The notes below the pieces were generated by a model. It was not told the origin of the DNA, made no database searches, and saw only the letters and a list, made by a program, of their open reading frames with translations. A stretch of DNA of 64,000 nucleotides, from the NCBI GenBank assembly GCA_963674805.2, contig CAXXNY010000021.1, positions 372,001 through 436,000 on the forward strand, written 5' to 3'. This stretch comes from CALMFG01 sp963674805 (GTDB taxonomy: Bacteria > Bacillota > Clostridia > Christensenellales > CALMFG01). Below are positions 45,328-53,155 of the stretch, piece after piece. The position numbers and the translations under genes were made by a program. Position 1 is the first letter of the stretch. Each line of letters starts with the position of its first letter.

Positions 45328-45359
45328 GTTTATAGGGTCTGTTTGCAGGCCCTATAAAC
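45328..45359 (+). other. long stable stem-loop between agrD and the GGDEF/HD-GYP gene
   Basis: GTTTATAGGG and CCCTATAAAC form a perfect 10-bp outer stem; GTCTG and CAGGC extend it with one T-G pair around TTTG. It is not followed by a T-run, so it may be an mRNA-stabilising or attenuation element rather than a terminator. Confidence 0.7.
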
Positions 45360-45387
45360 CCCCAAATAAGCTTAAGGTAGCAATGAT

Positions 45388-47061
45388 GTGACAAAAATCA
45401 GGACTTCAAAAACCAAACGACTCAACGAGATTCTTTCCATTGTTAAGCTATTTTCTCTTTTGTTTTCGGGGGTAGGACTTTACGTCTCAATCTATGCCCG
45501 AGGCGGGGAAAACTTATCTAACATTATTACCCCAGTGACATTCATGGTAATATTAGCCTTAATTTATATTATATGGTCTAATGTTTCTGTCCGAAATTTC
45601 AACGAAAGAAAAATTAATACAATCTGGATGGTGGAAAATTATTTCTTCATCCTTGTTTTTGCGTTTGTTATCTATTACTCCGGTGCATATGAAAGCAAAA
45701 ATAAATACCTGTTTTTGTTTATTATCATCACATCAACGATCCAGCAGGGGATGAAGTTCGGCATCATTACAGCGGTGATTTCATCAATCGCGATATTGGG
45801 TATGGACTTAGTTACAGCATCGTTTTTGGCTGTTAACACCTATTTCGAAGCCGATTTGGTTTTAGCGGCGTTGTTTATCGTAATGGCGTGGCTGGTCGGG
45901 CATTATGCAAATATCGAAAAAGAATACTTTGAACGCATGGAGAATCTGGCGCATACGGACGAGTTAACCGGCCTTTCAAACCACCGGTACTTCTATGACA
46001 GCCTGAGGGAACATATCCGGCACAATAAAAAGAGTAAACCGCTTTCGATGATTTTTATGGATATCGACAGCTTTAAATACTATAATGATTTGTTCGGCCA
46101 CCAGAAGGGCGACAATGTGCTGATTGAGATTAGTAAAATACTATTAAAAAATGTCTCTGAAGGGGATATTGTTGCGCGGTACGCAGGCGATGAGTTTGCG
46201 ATTTTAATGCCCGATATCGAAGAAGAACAGGCGCTCGTAACAGCGGAACGCATCCGCGACCAGATCGAATCAACGCATTTCGACGGTCAGGAGAATATGC
46301 CGGACCACAACCTTACGGTTTCCGTTGGGGTTTCGGTTTATCCGCACAAAGCAGACAGCGAACGCGCACTTGTCAAGTCGGCGGATGATGCGTTGTACAG
46401 GGCAAAATTCTTTAATAAAAACCGAGTTGAGATTTATACGTCCACATTAGATATGCTGAAAGACGATATCGAAGAAGAGCATATCGACCTTGTAACGTCA
46501 ATGAAGACCTTGATTACGATCATCAACTCGAAAGACCGCTATACATACGGGCATGTCGAGCGGGTGGTCATCTATTCAAAATTATTTGCGGAGCACCTTG
46601 GACTGTCAAATGCGGATAAAAACACGCTGATTTACGGCGCGTATATGCACGACCTCGGCAAGATCAATATACCGGAAGAGGTCTTGAACAAACAGATGCC
46701 GCTGACAGATGAAGAATGGGCCTTGATTGAGGCGCATCCCGAAAACGGCGTGAAGATTGTTGAACCGGTAAACACACTTCAGGATACCATCCCGATTATC
46801 ATGCACCATCATGAGCGTTATGACGGCACCGGATATCCGAGTAACCTAAAAGGCGAAAACATTCCGTATCTCGCACGCGTCCTGACGGTTATCGATGCGT
46901 TTGATGCGATGACCTTTAAACGGTCATACAGTGATAAAAAGTCGTTTGATGAAGCAATAGAAGAGCTGAAAAGATGTTCAGGCACTCAGTTTGATCCCGC
47001 CCTTGCGGAGGAGTTCATCAAAGTAGTCAAGAAGAATAAAGACCAAATAGCGAAGCTTTGA
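45388..47061 (+). CDS. membrane GGDEF + HD-GYP dual-domain protein
   Basis: Residues 1-175 form five to six membrane segments. A GGDEF domain follows (about 185-350), with DELTGLSN and the active-site variant AGDEF (266-270). The product-inhibition site expected 5 residues before it reads SEGD instead of RxxD, so inhibition is probably absent. The HD-GYP domain (about 365-550) is complete: His389, HDLGK at 421-425, HHHERYDGTGYP at 473-484. It could make or break cyclic-di-GMP, or both. AAGGTAG precedes the GTG start. It directly follows agrD where agrC would be. Confidence 0.92.
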   Translation: MTKIRTSKTKRLNEILSIVKLFSLLFSGVGLYVSIYARGGENLSNIITPVTFMVILALIYIIWSNVSVRNFNERKINTIWMVENYFFILVFAFVIYYSGAYESKNKYLFLFIIITSTIQQGMKFGIITAVISSIAILGMDLVTASFLAVNTYFEADLVLAALFIVMAWLVGHYANIEKEYFERMENLAHTDELTGLSNHRYFYDSLREHIRHNKKSKPLSMIFMDIDSFKYYNDLFGHQKGDNVLIEISKILLKNVSEGDIVARYAGDEFAILMPDIEEEQALVTAERIRDQIESTHFDGQENMPDHNLTVSVGVSVYPHKADSERALVKSADDALYRAKFFNKNRVEIYTSTLDMLKDDIEEEHIDLVTSMKTLITIINSKDRYTYGHVERVVIYSKLFAEHLGLSNADKNTLIYGAYMHDLGKINIPEEVLNKQMPLTDEEWALIEAHPENGVKIVEPVNTLQDTIPIIMHHHERYDGTGYPSNLKGENIPYLARVLTVIDAFDAMTFKRSYSDKKSFDEAIEELKRCSGTQFDPALAEEFIKVVKKNKDQIAKL

Positions 47062-47072
47062 GTTGTGCCGTG

Positions 47073-47729
47073 ATGAAAAAAGCGATTTTCCGCGATACCC
47101 AAAATCACCCCATACGATTTACCCTGTTTGCGGTTATCCATTTAGCCGCAGTTTTTGCGTACCCGCTTTGCGTGTCATTGCTTGCCGGCCATGACAGCTG
47201 GCTGAATACATCAGTGGCATCATTGGCTTACTATTTAATCATCGTTGCACTGCCGGTCTTCGGTTACCTTTGGTATATTAAAGCGAATCCCTGGCATTAT
47301 CTGAAAATGACCGAAAAAGCAGGCGCGGGCATTGCATGGGCGTTGCTGGCGGGCGGCCTGATCTGTCTCATTTTCTTTTTTGTGAACGGAATGAAAATCA
47401 ATACAGAGGCCGATATCCGGCGGGATGCTATGTTTATTGCAGGAACTGTATTGATTGGTATATTAGAAGAAATCCCGTTCCGCGGACTTTATTTGCAGAA
47501 ATTTTCCGAAAGTATAGGATTTGCATGGGCCAATATTGTTTCTTCGCTGATATTTGCTGTGCTGCATGCTGTAGTGCTGATCAAGGGCGGAGGGGGAAGC
47601 GTGATGATTCAGCTTGGCCTGCTGTTTGTCATCAGCCTGTGGCTGGGCTATATCTTTAAGCGGACACAATCCTTTTGGGCGCCGGCAATCATTCATGCCA
47701 TATATAATCTGGCAGTATACTTCTTTTAA
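47073..47729 (+). CDS. CPBP-family intramembrane metalloprotease (CAAX protease-like)
   Basis: About seven membrane segments, with the active-site motifs EEIPFRG, FAVLHA and HAIYNL in the second half. Bacterial relatives act in prenyl-protein processing or bacteriocin self-immunity. The ATG at 47073 is chosen for the family-like start, although a TTG at 47058 would overlap the upstream gene by 4 bases. Its place after agr and the cyclic-di-GMP gene suggests it may be part of the same transcript, perhaps in peptide processing or immunity. Confidence 0.82.
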   Translation: MKKAIFRDTQNHPIRFTLFAVIHLAAVFAYPLCVSLLAGHDSWLNTSVASLAYYLIIVALPVFGYLWYIKANPWHYLKMTEKAGAGIAWALLAGGLICLIFFFVNGMKINTEADIRRDAMFIAGTVLIGILEEIPFRGLYLQKFSESIGFAWANIVSSLIFAVLHAVVLIKGGGGSVMIQLGLLFVISLWLGYIFKRTQSFWAPAIIHAIYNLAVYFF

Positions 47730-47857
47730 AACACGAAAAAACGCGGTAGATACGTAAAAAAAGGTACAAAAAACAGACATTGATTAAGGATGTCTATTTA
47801 TTTACCATAAAATAGCCGATAAACGGATATAATATATCGAAAAACAATAAATAAAGA

Positions 47858-47886
47858 TTGACAAAAAATAAAAATAAACGTATAAT
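47858..47886 (+). promoter_or_regulatory. consensus promoter for the DUF2975 operon
   Basis: TTGACA (47858-47863), 17-base spacer, TATAAT (47881-47886). A start site near 47893 would leave only a very short leader before GAGGTG. Confidence 0.85.
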
Positions 47887-47904
47887 TCGGTTGAGGTGAT
47901 GCAA

Positions 47905-48366
47905 ATGAAATATATTGGAAAAAATTCTTTGTCGGATATCCTGCGTGTGGTGCTAATTATTATGATGGCACTGACTGTGGTGGTTGTCGTACTGCTTCCG
48001 TTTGTGGTAGACCAGTACCTGAGTTTTATCGGAGTGGCGGGTAGACGCGTCAAAACCATCCTGCTCATTATGCTGTATCCCTGCAGTGTATTGGCGTTCT
48101 TTGTCGAAAATGAATTAAGACGCATGTTCAAAACCCTTAAGGATAGAAATCCGTTCGTTATTGAGAATGTTAAATCCTTAAAGCGCATCGGGATATTCCT
48201 GTTTGGGATGATTGCGTTCTTCATTTTCAAGATTGTGACAATCAACTCCATTATGACAATGGTCGGCGCGGCCGTTTTCCTTTTAGGCGCACTGTTTTGC
48301 TTAGTCCTTGCGGATGTTTTTCAGCAGGCAGTGGTGTACAAAGAAGAAAACGACCTGACCATATAA
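47905..48366 (+). CDS. DUF2975-family membrane protein
   Basis: A 153-residue protein with about four membrane segments. The middle KTLKDRNPFVIENVKSLKRIG is the usual DUF2975 loop. These proteins are typically encoded beside a short HTH regulator, as here. Function is unknown. The ATG at 47905 follows GAGGTG. It lies 12 bases before the HTH gene. Confidence 0.82.
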   Translation: MKYIGKNSLSDILRVVLIIMMALTVVVVVLLPFVVDQYLSFIGVAGRRVKTILLIMLYPCSVLAFFVENELRRMFKTLKDRNPFVIENVKSLKRIGIFLFGMIAFFIFKIVTINSIMTMVGAAVFLLGALFCLVLADVFQQAVVYKEENDLTI

Positions 48367-48378
48367 GGGGGGGTGAAA

Positions 48379-48597
48379 ATGAGTATTATAGTCAATATTG
48401 ATGTAATGATGGCGAAACGAAAAATACGGGCAGGCGAACTGGCGGAAAAGGTTGGGATTACAAATGCGAATTTATCCATCTTAAAAAATGGGAAAGCCAA
48501 AGCAATCCGGTTCTCGACGCTTGAGGCAATCTGCAGTGCGCTCGACTGCCAGCCGGGGGATATTCTGGCGTATAAGGAGGAAGGCGATGGAGAATAA
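48379..48597 (+). CDS. Cro/CI-type helix-turn-helix regulator (YozG-like)
   Basis: A 72-residue protein, essentially only a helix-turn-helix: AGELAEKVGITNANLSILKNGKAKAIRFSTL. It likely regulates its own operon with the DUF2975 and downstream membrane genes. The ATG at 48379 has AAGGGGGG upstream. Its last 11 bases overlap the next gene. Confidence 0.88.
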   Translation: MSIIVNIDVMMAKRKIRAGELAEKVGITNANLSILKNGKAKAIRFSTLEAICSALDCQPGDILAYKEEGDGE

Positions 48598-50059
48598 TAC
48601 AATCGAAAAGGCGGGGTTTTTAGGCTCCGCAAAAAACCGGATAATCGCCGTATTATCAGCTGTATTCGTCGGGCTGCTGGTCTCGGTAATCCTGATGGAT
48701 TACAAGGTGGGCATTAACTATTTTGCATTCAGCATCATTTGCTTTGCACTGATCGCATACATCATGGCGCTGGATGAAAACCTTGACTTTAAGCTGCTGG
48801 TCTTCTGGGCGGCGGTGTATCTGGCATACGCGTCAATGCTGTTCAGACTGCGTATGCCGACGGCACTGGATATTATTATTCTGCCGACGGTATTGGTATG
48901 CTTTACGATTTTTGCGGCAAAGGATAAAAGGGAGAATGTAATCAGCACATTCTTTTACCGTTTCTTTTCATTCCCGATATACTTCTATAAGATTTTTGGG
49001 ATGACAGGATCGGATAAAAAAGAAGGGAAAAAGCAAAAGGCGGGCAGCATACTGCTTGGCCTCGGAATCAGCGCACTGCTTTTAGTGGTGATTATACCGC
49101 TGATGCTTGGGGCGGATGTGCTGTTTAAAGAGCTGATCGGGCAGATGTTTACTTTTGATAATATCGGCGATTGGATCGGGAAGGTCATTGTGGCCGCGAT
49201 TACCGCGTTAGCTGGCTTTGGGTTCATCTATATCATTACGGAAAGAAAAGACACCCCAAAACCGATGCTGCCGGTTAAGAACCGTCCAGCCGGAGCACCA
49301 GTGACTGTGATGACCGTGCTGGGCGTGATTGCAGCGGTATTCATTGTGTTTGCTGCTATCCAGTTCCGCTATCTGTTCTTTAATACCGGCGGGCTGCCGA
49401 AAGGGTATACGTATACAGAATACGCGGTTAAGGGATTTTGGGAGCAATTTGTGCTAACACTGATTAATATCGTGATTATCCTGACCAGCATGCACACGAC
49501 CAAAGACACGGAAGGCAGTTTAAAAAAGACAGTGAATATACAGCTTGTGGTTTTGACCGCGATTAATGCGTATCTGCTGATTGCGGCGGCATATAAAATG
49601 AACCTTTATCAGCAGAACTATGGATTCACATTCCTGCGGTGTCTGGTTTATTTGATATTGCTGTTCGAACTCATTATGTTGGGATTTATGGCAGTTAAGG
49701 TATTCAAACGTGACTTCCCGCTCTTAAAAGTGGCGGTGTATCTGACCGCGGCATATTTTGCAGTGGTGGCCATGATGAATCTTGAATCGTTCAGCTTAAA
49801 ACAAAACATAAAGCAGTACGAAAAAACAGGGAACACAGAAGTGCTGCTGATGCTGTATGATTACCGGGATGCCAGCCCCGTCGTACGGGATTTCTACTTT
49901 GAAAATTACAACAAGCTTACTGAAGATCAAATAAAACGAATAGAAAACAGTACGGCTCATTGGATTGTTGAAGACGAGGAATCATGGCTGGAATTCAACA
50001 TCGGCCGAAATAAAGCCGACCAAGTCGGACGCGAGATTCGCGATTATGCGATGAAATGA
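48587..50059 (+). CDS. DUF4173-like multi-pass membrane protein
   Basis: A 490-residue protein with about ten to eleven membrane segments. YAVKGFWEQFVLTLINIVIIL and FTFLRCLVYLI are the DUF4173/DUF4153 features. The C-terminal 90 residues form a soluble, helical tail (NSTAHWIVEDEE, ...). The role is not known. AAGGAGG lies 6 bases before the ATG and overlaps the HTH gene, so it is translationally coupled. Confidence 0.75.
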   Translation: MENNTIEKAGFLGSAKNRIIAVLSAVFVGLLVSVILMDYKVGINYFAFSIICFALIAYIMALDENLDFKLLVFWAAVYLAYASMLFRLRMPTALDIIILPTVLVCFTIFAAKDKRENVISTFFYRFFSFPIYFYKIFGMTGSDKKEGKKQKAGSILLGLGISALLLVVIIPLMLGADVLFKELIGQMFTFDNIGDWIGKVIVAAITALAGFGFIYIITERKDTPKPMLPVKNRPAGAPVTVMTVLGVIAAVFIVFAAIQFRYLFFNTGGLPKGYTYTEYAVKGFWEQFVLTLINIVIILTSMHTTKDTEGSLKKTVNIQLVVLTAINAYLLIAAAYKMNLYQQNYGFTFLRCLVYLILLFELIMLGFMAVKVFKRDFPLLKVAVYLTAAYFAVVAMMNLESFSLKQNIKQYEKTGNTEVLLMLYDYRDASPVVRDFYFENYNKLTEDQIKRIENSTAHWIVEDEESWLEFNIGRNKADQVGREIRDYAMK

Positions 50060-50065
50060 TGAAAC

Positions 50066-50096
50066 AAAAAAAGCCCCGGAATTCGGGGCTTTTGTT
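50066..50096. terminator. bidirectional terminator between the DUF4173-like and alkaline phosphatase genes
   Basis: AAGCCCCG and CGGGGCTT arms around GAATT, with A-run left and T-run right. Confidence 0.9.
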
Positions 50097-51524
50097 TTAC
50101 TCTGATATTTGGCCTAAACGGTCCCGCCATCCGGCGATATCACAAATTACATGCGCGATATCATCAATCGAATCGCATTCCGCGAACGCCGCATGTCCAA
50201 CGCCCAGCGCCATCAGCGGGACGGGCTTATGTGAATGGAAAGAATCTGCCTGACGAACGCCCAGTTCGTACTGCGCTTTGGCAGTGATTTCCGCCGCCGC
50301 AACCAGCCGGTTGTCATATGCGTTACCGTATGTGTCTTCATCAATAAAGGTGAGGCTGTTCTCGATAATAGCGGCACTGGCAGAGGCCTTGAAGTGCCGG
50401 TATACAAAATCACGGATCGTCGATGCGTCACTGTCCCAGGGAAGCGTTTCGGTAATTTCACCCACTGTATCCATCGCACCTTCGGTATAGCGGAAGCTTC
50501 CGGTTTCGTGGTCTGCGGTTATAACGATCAGCGTTTCGTCTGGATGCTCGTTATAAAAATCCAGCACGACCTTAAGCATACGGTCAAGCTCACCCATTTC
50601 TGCGGCGATATATTTGGTATTTTCGGCATGGCAGGCATCGTCAATAGCGCCTTCTTCGATCATCAGGCAAAACCCGTCTTCGTTTGCGCTCAGTGCCATG
50701 ATGCCTTTTTCCGCAATTTCAGCTAAAGCAGGTGTATACTGGGCCCTTTCCGCGAACTGGGGCATATGCTGGATGTAATAAAACGGTGTGTTGCCCCGCG
50801 TAAACACCGCAAGCGTTTTGTCGCCCATTGTTTCGGCCGAAAGGAAGCGCTTTGCGCCCGGAAGTCCGAGATAGGTGTCATAACCGAGAGCTTCCATTTC
50901 CCATGCGATATTTTCGTTGGCATAGCGTGTGACCGGATCGTTCGCGGCACCTCGCTTGTAGATATCGGGTATATCCGACTCGGTAAACATCATATCAAGC
51001 CCGCCGCCCGCGATAAAATCCACTTCGCTGGTCAAGATGCCTTCAATCATCGTATCGTGCATCGAACGGCTGGCAGCGTGCGACAAAAAGGTGGAAGGTG
51101 TTGCGTCCACTAAGCTGGTGGTTGAGATAACGCCGGTGGATAATCCGTTAGCTTTAGCGATGTCCATGATCGTCACCAGCGGCTGTTCGTCCGCATTGAC
51201 CGAAATCGGCCCGGCACTCTGTACTGTCCCGGTTGCGAGCATCGTCCCGCCTTGGGAAGAGTCCACACCGCCGCTCACCGAAAGCTGGGTCGGGAAATCC
51301 GCCCATAAAGGTTCGGCGGACATATCTCCGGAAATAACTTTTGAAAAGAGCTTACCGATTTCAAGATGCCCGAACCCCATGCCGTCGCCGATGATGATGA
51401 AAATATACTTTGGGAATTGATCCGAGTCTGTGTTGTTTCCGGATGCTTCGGCAAAAAAAGGAAAAACCGCGATCACAAGTGTGAACAGCAATATAATAAA
51501 TCGTCTAAGGCGAGTTGTCTTCAT
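50097..51524 (-). CDS. alkaline phosphatase, PhoA type, secreted
   Basis: A signal peptide (residues 1-28, ending FFAEASG) precedes the enzyme. Metal and active-site motifs: IIGDGMG, the nucleophile region GGVDSSQGGTMLATG with Ser, HSTC-like EEGAIDDACHAENTK, VITADHETGS and SFHSHKPV. It frees phosphate from esters outside the cell. The nucleophile loop reads DSSQGGT instead of the common DSAAT, yet the Ser is kept. About 475 residues is normal. It stands alone and is convergent with the DUF4173-like gene. Confidence 0.92.
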   Translation of the reverse strand: MKTTRLRRFIILLFTLVIAVFPFFAEASGNNTDSDQFPKYIFIIIGDGMGFGHLEIGKLFSKVISGDMSAEPLWADFPTQLSVSGGVDSSQGGTMLATGTVQSAGPISVNADEQPLVTIMDIAKANGLSTGVISTTSLVDATPSTFLSHAASRSMHDTMIEGILTSEVDFIAGGGLDMMFTESDIPDIYKRGAANDPVTRYANENIAWEMEALGYDTYLGLPGAKRFLSAETMGDKTLAVFTRGNTPFYYIQHMPQFAERAQYTPALAEIAEKGIMALSANEDGFCLMIEEGAIDDACHAENTKYIAAEMGELDRMLKVVLDFYNEHPDETLIVITADHETGSFRYTEGAMDTVGEITETLPWDSDASTIRDFVYRHFKASASAAIIENSLTFIDEDTYGNAYDNRLVAAAEITAKAQYELGVRQADSFHSHKPVPLMALGVGHAAFAECDSIDDIAHVICDIAGWRDRLGQISE

Positions 51525-51774
51525 TCAAATCTCCGTTCTGCTGTTATGAAAATTTATATTACAGTATACCACAAATCATATGGATAAAAATGAAGTTTAC
51601 ATTAAATACCGAATCATTTTACATATCTGTACATCAGATACTGAACCGTAATGCACATTGCAATTGTGACGAATAGGGTGCTGATATAGAAAAATATGGC
51701 TGTTTGATGTTATAAGATGTATAATTCTGTTTATGAGTAACTATCAATACGAAGATAACGGAAAGGAAGGCGCC

Positions 51775-52224
51775 ATGGTAAACGAAGCGCACATGAAATT
51801 GAACGAAAAAACAGTTCTTGCGCTGTGGTCAAAAACGTATAATACTGACGGCAAGCCGGATTGGTCGCATATTTTTCCCTATTATCATGATGACATCGTC
51901 TTTCAGGATTCCATTCAGCGGATAGAGGGGATCGCGGAATTTAAGTCGCTGTGCAAACGCCTGACAGACCGCACTCAGGAACTGAAGATGGATATCACGT
52001 TTATCACAAAAAAAGAGAATGTGATTATCTTTGAATGGACCATGACTATGATGTTTAAGAAGTTCCCGAGCACCCCGATCTATGGATGTACCCGGCTGAC
52101 GCTGCATGAAGACGGCAGAATTATCAAGCAGCGGGACTACTATGACTTGTGGGGGGATATCTTCAACGGCATCCCGTGGTTTAAAAAACCATACCGTCGC
52201 TTTATGCACAAGAAATTTGGGTGA
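51775..52224 (+). CDS. NTF2/SnoaL-like protein
   Basis: A 149-residue single domain. WSHIFPYYHDDIVFQDSIQRIEGIAEF and GRIIKQRDYYDLWG resemble the SnoaL/NTF2 pocket fold, used by small-molecule isomerases or hydrolases. AAGGAAGG sits before the ATG at 51775, which is favoured over an in-frame ATG at 51733. It lies 4 bases upstream of an SDR gene, so the two probably act together. Confidence 0.75.
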   Translation: MVNEAHMKLNEKTVLALWSKTYNTDGKPDWSHIFPYYHDDIVFQDSIQRIEGIAEFKSLCKRLTDRTQELKMDITFITKKENVIIFEWTMTMMFKKFPSTPIYGCTRLTLHEDGRIIKQRDYYDLWGDIFNGIPWFKKPYRRFMHKKFG

Positions 52225-52228
52225 GCAT

Positions 52229-53155
52229 ATGATGAAATATACAAAAGAAGATCTTGCGTTTATCAGGAACAGCAAAGCGGAACAAAAGACAACCGATGCT
52301 TCGTTGAAGGGTAAAATCTGTGTGATATCGGGTGCAACCTCGGGTGTCGGATTGGCATCCGCAAAACGGCTTGCTCAGGCAGGCGCGGAGATTGTTCTGG
52401 TTGCCCGGAATATGGAGAAGGCTGAAAAAGTTAAAAACCTGATCAGCGATGCGTACGGAATCGTACCCAAGATATATACAGCCGATTTCAGCGAGTTTGA
52501 GACCGTCAGGCATGCGGCGCAGGCGATCAGCCGCGATTTTAAGAAAATCGATATCTTAATTAATTCTGCGGGTTTGCACTCCACCACGCGCCGGATGACC
52601 CCGGACGGGAATGAATGGGTGTTTCAGGTTAATCATCTGTCCAGCTTTTTATTCACGCGCCTGTTGCTGCCGCTGGTTAAAAAAAGTACGCAGGGACGGA
52701 TTATTCAGGTGAACTCGGAAGGCCATCGCTTCGGCGGATTGAATATCAATGATTTAAAGTGGGAGAAACGGCCGTATGTCGGGCTGCTGTCTTACGGAGC
52801 GTCAAAAACCGCACAGCTGATGACGGTGATTAAACTGGCGAAAGAGCTGAAAGACACAAAAGTGACCATCAACGCGATGCATCCCGGAGCGGTTAAAACC
52901 GGCATTGGGAGCAACAACGGCTGGCTGTACCGCAGCTGGATGAAGTGGGTGATTGCACCGACGCTGAAAGACCCGGCCATATCCGGTGAGGCGGTGTATT
53001 ATCTCGCGGCCGAGCCGGAGCTCGATAAGACAAGCGGACGGTATTTTAACCTGACCATAGATGAAAAACCGATGCCGCATGTGTTTGACCAGGAAAAAAC
53101 GGAGCGGATTTGGACGCTCAGCCACTCGCTTACCGGACTTAAATTCCCCGTTTGA
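52229..53155 (+). CDS. short-chain dehydrogenase/reductase
   Basis: Rossmann-fold SDR: cofactor motif SGATSGVGLASAK, NSAG, catalytic Ser in VNSEG and YGASK with Tyr and Lys. Its layout (RLLLPLVKKSTQGRIIQVNSE and then HPGAVKTGIG) is like the retinol-dehydrogenase or WW-oxidoreductase group, often acting on lipids. It is preceded by the NTF2-like gene. Its 3' end overlaps the convergent CrtI-like gene by 17 bases. Confidence 0.9.
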   Translation: MMKYTKEDLAFIRNSKAEQKTTDASLKGKICVISGATSGVGLASAKRLAQAGAEIVLVARNMEKAEKVKNLISDAYGIVPKIYTADFSEFETVRHAAQAISRDFKKIDILINSAGLHSTTRRMTPDGNEWVFQVNHLSSFLFTRLLLPLVKKSTQGRIIQVNSEGHRFGGLNINDLKWEKRPYVGLLSYGASKTAQLMTVIKLAKELKDTKVTINAMHPGAVKTGIGSNNGWLYRSWMKWVIAPTLKDPAISGEAVYYLAAEPELDKTSGRYFNLTIDEKPMPHVFDQEKTERIWTLSHSLTGLKFPV

